Positions 45,204 to 54,737 of a DNA stretch of 64,000 bases are shown here, piece by piece. The stretch is from Pontederia crassipes (lineage: Eukaryota; Streptophyta; Magnoliopsida; Commelinales; Pontederiaceae), in contig CM060198.1 of the NCBI GenBank assembly GCA_030549335.1, forward strand, positions 36,961,853 through 37,025,852, given 5' to 3'. Both the position numbers and the translations under genes were made by a program. The notes under the pieces were generated by a model. The model had not been told where the DNA came from. It saw only the letters and a program-made list of their open reading frames with translations, and made no database searches. Numbering within the stretch: the stretch's first letter is position 1; every line of letters begins with the position of its first letter.

Positions 45204-46718
45204 TTTCACCTTGTATCAATGTCTAGCCAAAGACATTAAAGAAAGGCACTTCTTGGGAGGTAACCCAAGCCACTTTACACTTAATCTTTCTGTTTTTGCA
45301 GGAATAAGGGATGAGGAACATGTTCAATTCACAAGTCTCAACTTCAGGGAGTACCCTTACCCTTATTTTTTATTTTTCTACTGAAAACTCAATGATAACT
45401 GATAATATCTTTTTCATTATGATACATTGATCATATCATCATCTGAATTAACATTCATTTCAGTTATCCAAATCTGTTTTAGATTAATTTCAGTGAACTT
45501 CAGAAATTTCCAATGCATTGTTGAAATTGTGCACTCAAAACTCTGATTTCACTATTTCACTGATATCTTTTGGTTCTCTGCAGGATCAATTGCTACTAAT
45601 GAAGGTTAGACCACCCAAAGTTTCTAGATGAAGTGCCAAGAGAATTCAAATGCCCAATTTAATGCATTTCAATCACACCCACCCCTCTCCCTTGCCTTTA
45701 TTTCAACTCTGAGGACAGTGTTGAGAATAAGCTTGGGGGATAAAACCTGGTGCTTTTCTAACCTTTACACCATGTTTTCAATTGATTTTAATGTTCATAT
45801 CATAATTCATACCAGGTTATCATTGGTTTTCACAAGTTATCACTAGTTATCACTCGGTTATCAATTTTTGGACCCAACTCAATTCTGAATTCATTTTGAC
45901 TCTGAAATGGGTAGAATACTTTATTTTGACAGTGGGTGCACTCCAATACCAAGTGGCCAACTTGGCCATTAGCCTTCTTGCTTTAATTGGCATTATGAAT
46001 TCATATGCATTTGAATGAAATTTCTAGCTGAAAAATTTTCCTTTTTGTGGGTCACACTAGTTGATACTTATGGATTGAATTAGTAATATCAGATGTCTAG
46101 AAGGGAGTCAAGGCTCTTGCTGCCATGCTAAATAGGAAAACTTGACTTTTTGGATAAAGGGATCTAAATTATACTTGAGTTTGAACTATTGCTCACTTCA
46201 TGAACAGGATAGAAAAATGAAAAAAGGAAAAGTAAAAAGTCATATGCATGCATAGAAAAAAGGAAGAGAGCAAAACTTCCAAAGGAATCTCTCTTCAATG
46301 CAAAAAGAAAAAAATTTTAGGAGAGCAAAACTTCCAAAGGAATCTCTCCTAAAGAAAGCATGAATAAAAATCAGGTGCTAAACCTGTTTATATGCATTTC
46401 ATGAATAAAAGTTAGGTGTTAAACCTGTTTAATCAATTGAAAACCTGTTCATGAAGAGATTTGTAGTTCAACCCCTTTGTAAAGTTGACAATTCCTACAA
46501 TTCAAACATGTTATTGCTAGTACTTCTTCCATGGCTTAAATTTGCCTTAGCCTCTGTGATTCCCTAGCTAGAAATTGAGTTTTTTGGAAAGAATGAAGCG
46601 TTGGCAAAGTGGGAAACTCATTAGATTCAATTCAGCTAATCTTTACATCATTTGTGGACTTTTAACTCAAGTTTGTCCTTAATTTCTGAATGTTTTGCTT
46701 GAGGACAAGCAAAAGGCT
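45204..46718 (+). other. 3' UTR of nested element
   Basis: About 1.5 kb without a supported gene. It contains the post-integrase block AATGTCTAGCCAAAGACATT, an upstream polypurine-like motif (45729-45742), AAGTTATCA-type motifs near 45830-45860, two tandem hairpins (46263-46352) and a GAGGACAAGC motif before the polypurine tract. The short frame at 45628-45846 is also open at 53632 but spans the polypurine-like motif and looks incidental. Confidence 0.75.
46263..46352 (+). other. Two tandem RNA hairpins with different but paired stems
   Basis: Hairpin 1 (46263-46296) pairs GAAGAGAG with CTCTCTTC. Hairpin 2 (46317-46352) pairs TTAGGAGAG with CTCTCCTAA. Both enclose CAAAACTTCCAAAGGAAT, which adds an inner TTCC/GGAA stem. 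Outer stem bases differ between the two but stay paired. The same pair occurs at 54268-54355. Confidence 0.65.
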
Positions 46719-46733
46719 AAGCTTGGGGGAGTT
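46719..46733 (+). promoter_or_regulatory. Polypurine tract
   Basis: AAGCTTGGGGGAGTT directly before TGATCAC of the 3' LTR; identical to the family-1 tract. Confidence 0.92.
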
Positions 46734-49700
46734 TGATCACTTGCTGGTCACTATATGATTCTAACGCATTTTAGATGAAATTCATTCATATCGAGTCTCA
46801 CTTTTGCCTATTTTTGGGCCAATTATACTTGGAATGCAAACATTGTGATAACTAGTTGATATTCCTCATTTCATACTTAATTCCATGTGCATAGAGGTTC
46901 TGAAATGCCAAAATCCATTACTATTTAAATTCTATGCCAAGTTATCATTTTGAGGACAAGTTATCATTCCTAAGTGTCAAGTTATCATTATTTTGAATGA
47001 ACTTATTTTCAATGGTTTTCTTGCCCTAAATCCATCGTTATCATGTATAAATAATGTTTGGATAGTCACATCTCAACTTGTGCAAAGTTTTAAGTCCATT
47101 TGAACAAGTTATCATTTTTCAAGTGCCAAGTTATCGTTAAAGGGCAATTCTGTCATTTCGACATGCAAAACCATTAATTCTGCACAAGGACCTTAAGCAA
47201 TCATCTTATTATTGTTCTAACTCATTGCTGGTCAAATTTCATCACATTTGGATAATCAAAATTCAAGTTATGACAAGTTATCGTTTTTAAGTCATATAAG
47301 TTATCGTTTTTGGGGCACTCAAGTTATCACTTTTAGGAATCTCATTCATATTTGATTTCTGACCTCACTCACTTGTCACTCTAATCAATTTGATGCCTGA
47401 AATGCTTTGAACCACCCATATTAGGACATTTTCCAAGATTTTCATAAAGTTATCATTCCGGGCCCCCTTAATTCATTAATTTTGATACAAGTTTTCATTC
47501 CTGCACAACACCTAATACCATTTGATATCTGAGCTAGAAACTATCATTATCCTAATCCTTATTTGTCAAAATACCATTCAAGGGCTTTGATGCTTGCTGT
47601 TTGGGGATTTGTAGCAGGGAGAAAGGTGGCCAAAAAGTGGAAAAAGTAGGGGGGGGACCATCTACTTTTTCCTGCACCAAAAAGGAATCTGCAGCTGGAA
47701 TTTCAGAGGGGTGGACAGGTGGCTGCAATCAGGAGGATTAGAACATTTAGATGCTGATCAAAGGGCGGAAAGGAGTGATATATAAGCTGGATTTTTCTGG
47801 AGGAGAGGGGAGGCTGGTCATTCAAGGGTTTGAAGGCAAGCAAGGCTGGATTGATTCTGGTGGAGGAGCTGCTGGCCGGGAAGCTTCAAAGAACCATGAA
47901 TTGTATCTGTTTCTTATCCCATTTGATGTCAAATCTTGTAAATATGAGGAGCTAAACTCCATTTCTTCTAGGATAGGGTAGTAGTTTAGATTAGTTTTGG
48001 ATGGATATGGACTGTTTTATAATTCCTGCACTGAATCATTTGCTGATTTTCAGATTTCAAAATTTTCTAATGTTAGTTCTTGCCATTGTTGGATCCTATT
48101 ATAATCTATAGCTGAGAAGTTATCATTTGATCTATCCCTAGTTCAGACATGGATTAGAAATCAATGTCAAGTTCTTTATTCCAATTTAATTGAAGTGCTG
48201 ATTTCTGAATTTTAGATTTCTGGTTTCTGTTTTTCTGAATTTCCTGAACCAGAATTCCTGGACCTTTGAATCTGTTTGCCATTGTGGATTTGATTAATAG
48301 AGCAACTAGAAGGTTGATATTGTCCCAAATCTTGATCAGAAATGAATCAAGATTGTTTGGCATTCTTTATGATTCAAATCTGTTTATTGTTCATAATCTG
48401 ATTTTTAAAAATTGAATTCTGATTTCCTGATTCCTGAATTTTCTGATTTCTGTGGATATCAGAATATGTTCTTCATTTCTAACTTGGTTAATTGAGTCCT
48501 TGGGATGTTGGTATTGTCCCTATCTTATTCAGAAATGAATCAAGATTGTTTGGGCAATCATTTGACTCAAAACCAGAATTTTCCATTGATTTTTGAATAG
48601 AAATCAGAATTCTAATTTTTCTGATTCCTAATTGGAATCTGATTTTATCAATTGAGTCCCCTGAATCATTCCCTTCACTGATAAGTGAACTTTAGGGATG
48701 TCTTGTAATCCAGAGATGGGTCAAGAATCAATTGGTAAGTCAGGTTTCCATTGGTTTAAAAATCTAATTTCTAAATTACTGAGTTGCTGATTTTTTTGGT
48801 TTCCTGAATTCCTGAAGTCTGAAAATCTGATTTCTTGGGCTTTGGATCTGATTGTCATTAAAAATCTGAGTTCTTGGGATGTTGCTATTGTCCCTATCTT
48901 GTTCAAAAATGAATCAAGATTATTTGGACAATCATTTGACTCAAATCAGATTTTTTTTCCACTGATTTCTAATTCTGATTTTCTGCTTATCTGATTTCTG
49001 AACTGTTTGAACCTATTTGACATTCTGAACTTGATTAATTGAGCAATTGGAAGGTTGGTCTTCATCCTAATCTTGTTCAGAATTGAGTTATGAATATTTG
49101 GGCATTCCATGATTCAAATCTATTCTCAACATTACCTTAAGTTTGATTTGGAACCTAAAATTCCTGAATTTCAGAATCTGGTTTCCTGAATTTAAAAATC
49201 TGATTTCTTGGGCTTTTGAATCTGATTGTCATCAAGGATTAAATAATTGAATAGTTGAGAGGCTAATATATGCCAAGATCTTATTCAGAAATGAATCAAG
49301 ATCATTGACAATTCAGAATTCAAATCTGATTTTTTTCCAAAATCTGATTTCTTAGTTTGATTCTAAATTCTATTTTCTGATTGTTTGGAATCTGATTTGC
49401 CAATTGTTAATCCCTATTTTATTCAAATCACTGAGAGGTGTACTCTAGGAATCCCTTGTAATCCAGAGATGGGTCAAGGGGCATTTGGCAAATTTGAATT
49501 CCATCAATCCACATTGCTGATTTTTTTTCAGAAATGTTGATTTCTGTTTTCTCATTTTTCTAACTTCTGATTTCCATTGTCAACCCTCATATTAATCCAC
49601 TACTGAGAGGTAGTCTTAAGGGCTTCTTTGAGATCCAGAGATGGGCCAAGGAGCAATGGGAATTATGAACTCATGTGGCCATATGTTTTGCATTTCCAAT

Positions 49701-50468
49701 TGAGTGTGTTTGTGTGGATTTCAATTTATTTTGCAACCGAGAGGTTGATTTTGAATCTCCCTTGAATTCAGAGATGAAACATGGAACACAAGCACCATTA
49801 TTGAGTATATTTTATCCTGATTTTGTTGATTGAAATGATTCCATCTTTTTATGATTGCAAATGCAAGTTATCATTCCAAACTTCCTAGAATTGCAAAAAA
49901 TCAGCATTGAATCTTTCTTTTGAGCCCAATGATAACTTGATTTTCAGTGAGGACCCTCTTTTGATTCAACCTAGCTAACAATTATATAATCATATATTGC
50001 TTAGTTAGAGGCCAATTGAGCTGTGGGAACAGCCATTTTCAAGTTGAATCAAAAGTTGGACATTTAATGATAACTTGCTCCATTCCATCCTTAATTAATT
50101 TAGATGAACCCCAAATCCTAGAAGAACCTTCCTCATAGATAGTTAAACCTTTTTAGAATTCATTCTAGCATTTATAATTCAGTTTTGATAAATTTCCAAA
50201 ACCCAAAAATCTGTTATCATTTCACTTTCCATAAAAAAATCTGTTTTCACTTCCCTTTGAAAATCTGTTTTTAGCCATTAAAGTAGAACTAATTTAGATT
50301 GTTTTAGGGTGCCTTAGACTTCAAATTCTTGTGGATACGACAACCTGAGTCTACTACAACTTACCTGTGCACTTGCAGCTAGTGAGTTGGGAGACCAAAA
50401 AAAATGAAAAATTGACATTTTCTTTAATTTCAACAAGTTATCACTAGAAAACCCAATTATCACTATCA
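46734..50468 (+). repeat. 3' LTR of nested element (3735 bp)
   Basis: Collinear with 38576-42307 along its whole length, with scattered single-base differences and a few 1-base indels. TATA box at 47779-47786. Confidence 0.95.
47779..47786 (+). promoter_or_regulatory. Candidate TATA box of family-2 3' LTR
   Basis: TATATAAG, partner of 39618. Confidence 0.58.
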
Positions 50469-50473
50469 CCTGG
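50469..50473 (+). repeat. Target-site duplication CCTGG (right)
   Basis: Partner of 38571-38575; the outer element's 3' UTR resumes here with TGCTTTTCTAACC. Confidence 0.93.
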
Positions 50474-50902
50474 TGCTTTTCTAACCTTTACACCATGTTT
50501 TCAATTGATTTTAATGTTCATATCATAATTCATACCAGGTTATCAGCAGATTTTTGCAAGTTATCACTAGTTATCACTCGGTTATCATTTTTTTGACCCA
50601 ACTAATTCTGAATTCATTTTAACTCTGAAATGGGTAGAATACTTCATTTTGACAGTGGGTGCACTCCAATATCAAGTGGCCAACTTGGCCATTAGCCTTC
50701 TTGCTTTAATTGGCATTATGAATTCAGATGCATTTGAATGAAATTTTCAGCTAAAATTTTTTCCTTTTTCTGGGTCACACTAGCTGATACTTATGGATTG
50801 AATTAGTAATATCAAATGTCTAGAAGGGAGTCAAGGCTCTTGCTGCCATGCTAAAAAGGAAAACTTGACTTTTTGGATAAAGGGATGTAAACTATACTTG
50901 AG
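50474..50902 (+). other. Outer element 3' UTR, second part
   Basis: Homologous to 45753-46182 and 53757-54184. It ends abruptly at ATACTTGAG; the hairpins, polypurine tract and first ~1.4 kb of the 3' LTR are deleted. Confidence 0.8.
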
Positions 50903-50913
50903 TAACATGTTTT

Positions 50914-51654
50914 CAATGGCATGTTACTGGATTTCATTTTATTGCAATCTGATTTCTGATTTCCAGTTTTCTTTGATTTCTGAACTTCTTGAACCTGAAC
51001 TCCTGAACTTTTGAATCTGCAGATTTCCAGTTATCTTTAGATCTAGCTCTTGATTTCTTTGATTTCCAACTTCCTTGAATTGCAAAAATCAGCATTGAAC
51101 TTTCTTTTGGGCCCAATGATAAATTGATTTTCAGTGAGGACCCTCTTTTGATTCAACCTAGATAACAACTATATAATCATATATTGCTTAGTTAGAGGCT
51201 AATTGAGCTGTGGGAACAACCATTTTCAAGTTGAATAAAAAGTTGGACATTTAATGATAATTTGTTCCATTCCATCCTTAATTAATTTAGATGAACCCCA
51301 AATCCTAGAAGAACCTTCCTCATAGATAGTTAAACATTTTTAGACTTCAATTTAGCATTTATAATTCTGTTTTGCAAGAATTTCCAAAACCCGAAAACTA
51401 GTTATCATTTCACTTTCCATAAAAAATTTGTTTTCACTATTCATTAAAAATCTGTTTTTAGCCACTTAAGTAGAACTAATCTAGATTGTTTTAGGGTGTC
51501 TTAGACTTCAAATTCTTGTGGATACGACAATCTGAGTCTACTACAACTTACCTGTGCACTTGCAGCTAGTGAGTTGGGAGACCAAAAAAATGAAAAATTG
51601 ACCTTTTCTTTAATTTCAGCAAGTTATCACTAGAAAACCCAAATATCACTATCA
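50914..51654 (+). repeat. Outer element 3' LTR, heavily deleted (741 bp)
   Basis: Starts in the middle of the LTR (CAATGGCATGTTACTGG, as at 56121), loses nearly all minisatellite units, then continues collinear to the ATCACTATCA end. It abuts satellite at 51655. Confidence 0.85.
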
Positions 51655-52253
51655 AGAGTCTTAGAGTAAGGTTCAAATCTGTAAGTTATAGATACTTATT
51701 ACAACCTTTGGGTATTCTAAGAGATTCTAAGAGGTGATAGATCCTTAGAACTTTAACTCTATTTCCAACCGAAGTTGAACCGTTACAATCAATGATAAAG
51801 CTCTTGGGGATTAGAGTCTTAGAGTAAAGTTCAAACCACTAAGTTATAGATACTTATTACAATGTTTGGATATCCTAAGAGGTGATAGATCCTTAGAACT
51901 TTAACTCTATTTCCAACCGAAGTTGAACCATTACAATCAATGATAAAGCTCTTCGGGATTAGAGTCTTAGAGTAAGGTTCAAACCACTAAGTTATAGATA
52001 CTTATTACAACATTTGGGTATCCTAAGAGGTGATCGATCCTTAGAACTTTAACTCTATTTCCAACCGAAGTTGAACCTTTACAATCAATGATAAAGCTCT
52101 TGGGGAATAGAGTCTTAGAGTAAGGTTCAAATCTCTAAGTTATAGATACTTATTACAACCTTTGGGTATTCTAAGAGATTCTAAGAGGTGATAGATCCTT
52201 AGACCTTTAACTCTATTTCCAACCGAAGTTGAACCGTTACAATCAAAGATAAA
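51655..52253 (+). repeat. 148-bp satellite, block 3 (4 monomers)
   Basis: Four monomers in the common orientation. Two of them carry the same 10-bp internal duplication (GGTATTCTAAGAGATTCTAAGAGG at 51711 and 52165), 454 bp apart, indicating a three-monomer higher-order unit. The block ends at a filler-bearing junction with integrase. Confidence 0.95.
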
Positions 52254-52287
52254 GCTGTGGACCTTCTGAATTGGGGATAGATACTTA

Positions 52288-53196
52288 TTTGATGTTTGGG
52301 GAATTGACTACATGGGGCCTTTCCCTAGTTCATGTGGTTACAAGCTTATTCTTCTAGTTGTGGACTATGTGTCCAAATGGATTGAGGCCATTCCCACCAT
52401 TGCAGCTGATTTCAGGGCAGTAATCAAGTTGTTCAAGGAAGTTATCTTTCCAAGGTTTGGAATTCCTAGAGTGGTCATAAGTGATGGGGGTAGCCACTTT
52501 ATTGAAAGGTGTTTTGAAAACCTCCTATTTAAATATGGAGTGAGGCACAAAGTTTCCACTTCATATCACCCCCAAACAAATGGCCAAGCAGAAGTGTCAA
52601 ATAGGGAGGTGAAAGCCATATTGGAGAAAATAGTTTCTTTGACAAGAAAAGATTGGAGTTTGAAGTTGAATGAAGCTCTTTGGGCATATAGGACAGCATA
52701 CAAGACTCCAATTGGTACTTCTCCCTACAAGCTTGTCTATGGAAAAACCTGCCATTTGCCAATTGAGTTGAAGCATAAGGCATATTGGGCAGTCAAGGCA
52801 CTCAATTATGATATGCATGCATGTGGGCAAAAGAGGCTTCTCCAAATTGATGAACTTGATGAAATTAGGCTAAATGCCTACCATAATTCAGAATTCTACA
52901 AGGAAAGGACTAAAAGATGGCATGATGGAAGGATTCTGAAAAGGGATTTCAAGGTTGGAGATCTTGTACTACTCTTCAACTCAAGATTAAAGATTTTTCC
53001 AGGAAAGTTGAAGTCAAGGTGGAGTGGACCATTCAAAATTCACAAAGTATATCCATTTGGTGCTGTGGACCTTCTGAATGACAAAGATGACATATTTAAG
53101 GTAAATGGCTCGAGGTTAAAGCTTTACAATCCCACATCCATGGATTCTGCAAAGGAGGAGCTGATTCTAGCTGATTTGCCACTACCACCTAGCTGA
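52288..53196 (+). pseudogene. Integrase, core and C-terminal domains (5' truncated)
   Basis: Homology starts [12 protein letters not shown] at 52288; the zinc-binding HHCC domain and all upstream pol are missing, so the 303 codons are a fragment. The DDE triad is complete: Asp in WGIDYMG (52306), Asp in ISDGGSHF, and Glu in GQAEVSNRE 35 residues further on. The C-terminal part has [13 protein letters not shown] and the GPY/F-type block RWSGPFKI. It ends with [10 protein letters not shown]. Integrase would insert element cDNA. No stop or frameshift interrupts the remaining sequence; the first ATG (52312) lies inside the core, so no natural start is present. Confidence 0.9.
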
Positions 53197-54722
53197 TTTC
53201 ACCTTGTATCAATGTCTAGCCAAAGATATTAAAGAAAGGCACTTCTTGGGAGGTAACCCAATCCTTTATAACCCTAATCTTTCTGTTTTTGCAGGAATAA
53301 GTGATGAGGAACAGATTCAATTCACAAGTCTCAAATTCAGGGAGTACCCATACCCCCTTGTTTTGATTTTCCACTGAAAACTTAATGATAACTGATAATA
53401 TTTTTCTCATTATGATACATTGATCAAATTATCATCTGAATTAGCATTCATTTCAGTTATCCCAATCTACTATAGCCTAATTTTAGTGAATTTTAGAAAT
53501 TCCCAATGCAATGTTGAATTCTGCACTAAAAAATTTGATTAGTTGCAAATCTGCCATACCAATTGATATCCTTTTATTTCTCTGCAGGATCAGTTGCAAC
53601 TAATGAAGGTTAGACCACCCAAAGTTTCTGAATGAAGTGCCAAGAGAATTCAAATGCCCAATTTAATGCATTTCAATCTCACCCACCCCTCTCCCTTGCC
53701 TTTATTTCAACCCCGAGGACAGTGTTGAGAATAAGCTTGGGGGAGGAAACCTGGTGCTTTTCTAACCTTTACACCATATTTTCAATTGATTTTAATGTTC
53801 ATATCATAATTCATACCAGGTTATCATTGGTTTTCACAAGTTTTCATAAGTTATCCCTCGGTTATCATTTTTTGGACCCAACTAAATTCTGAATTCATTT
53901 TAACTCTGAAATGGGTAGAATACTTCATTTTGACAGTGGGTGCACTCCAATACCAAGTGGCCAACTTGGCCATTAGCCTTCATGCTTTAATTGGCATTAT
54001 GAATTCAGATGCATTTGAATGAAATTTTCAGCTGAAAATTTTTCCTTTTTGTGGGTCACACTAGCTGATACTTATGGATTGAATTAGTAATATCAGATGT
54101 CTATAAGGGAGTCAAGGCTCTTGCTGCCATGCTAAATAGGAAAACTTGACTTTTTGTATAAAGGGATCTAAATTATACTTGAGTTTGAACTATTGCTCAC
54201 TTCATGAACATGATAGAAAAACGAGAAAAAGGAAAAGTAAAAAGTTGCATGCATGCATATAAAAAAGGAAGAGAGCAAAACTTCCAAAGGAATCTCTCTT
54301 CAATGCAAAAAGAAAAAAAATTAGGAGAGCAAAACTTCCAAAGGAATATCTCTTAAAGAAAGCATGAATAAAAATCAGGTGCTAAACCTGTTTATATTAT
54401 TTAATGAATAAAAGTCAGGTGTTAAACTTGTTTAATCAATCGAAAATCTGTTCATGAAGAGATTTGTAGTTCAACCCCTTTGTAAAGTTAACAATTCCTA
54501 CAATTCAAACATGTTATTGCTAGTACTTCTTCCATGGCTTAAATTTGCTTTAGCCTCTGTGATTCCCTACCTAGAAATTGAGTTTTTTGGAAAGAACGAA
54601 GTGTTGGAAAAGTGGGAAACTCATTGGATTCAATTAAGCTAATCTTTGCTTTATTTGTGGACTTTTAATTCAAGTTTGTCCTTAATTTCTGAATGATTTT
54701 GCTTGAGGACAAGCAAAAGGCT
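53197..54722 (+). other. Family-2 3' UTR
   Basis: Collinear with 45204-46718. Upstream polypurine-like motif AAGCTTGGGGGAGGA at 53733-53747, hairpins at 54268-54301 and 54321-54355, GAGGACAAGC before the polypurine tract. No gene is supported. Confidence 0.78.
54268..54355 (+). other. Two tandem RNA hairpins (second copy of the pair)
   Basis: Hairpin 1 pairs GAAGAGAG with CTCTCTTC, as at 46263. Hairpin 2 (54321-54355) pairs TTAGGAGA with TCTCTTAA, where one G-C pair has become G-U. Confidence 0.6.
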
Positions 54723-54737
54723 AAGCTTGGGGGAGTT
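54723..54737 (+). promoter_or_regulatory. Polypurine tract
   Basis: AAGCTTGGGGGAGTT directly before the LTR start TGATCAC. Confidence 0.9.

Larger units (their letters stand above)
38576..50468 (+). mobile_element. Complete nested family-2 element, gag-protease only
   Basis: An 11,893-bp element inserted in the 3' UTR of a relative, with 3.73-kb LTRs (TGATCACTTG...ATCACTATCA), perfect tRNA-Asp PBS, polypurine tract and 5-bp target duplication. The 4.4-kb interior encodes Gag and protease; RT, RNase H and integrase are missing. By eye the two LTRs differ at about 1% of positions, so the insertion is recent. Since it cannot make its own polymerase or integrase, it was probably mobilised in trans, unless the deletion happened after insertion. 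Confidence 0.93.
34191..51654 (+). mobile_element. Damaged Athila-like element (family 2), host of a nested insertion
   Basis: Outer element made of two pieces: 34191-38575 (3' part of the 5' LTR, PBS, gag, protease, start of reverse transcriptase, part of the 3' UTR) and 50474-51654 (rest of a shortened 3' UTR and a deleted 3' LTR). The pieces are separated by a complete second element with target duplication CCTGG. The element sits in satellite: the LTR end ATCACTATCA at 51654 joins satellite directly (AGAGTCTTAGAG). On the left, LTR and satellite meet at a shared TCAAT near 34186-34190, so the 5' LTR has lost ~3.2 kb. RNase H and integrase are absent. Confidence 0.88.

Noticed and set aside
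34191..50468. Reading LTR-internal-LTR-internal-LTR as one tandem element sharing the middle LTR.
   Set aside because: CCTGG on both sides of 38576-50468 and resumption of the interrupted 3' UTR at 50474 show a nested insertion.
34191..51654. Target-site duplication for the outer family-2 element.
   Set aside because: The right flank is AGAGT, but the 5' LTR start is deleted and the left flank is a different part of the monomer, so it cannot be tested.
52365..52845. Minus-strand open frames overlapping integrase.
   Set aside because: Shadows of the plus-strand integrase, which has a complete DDE motif.
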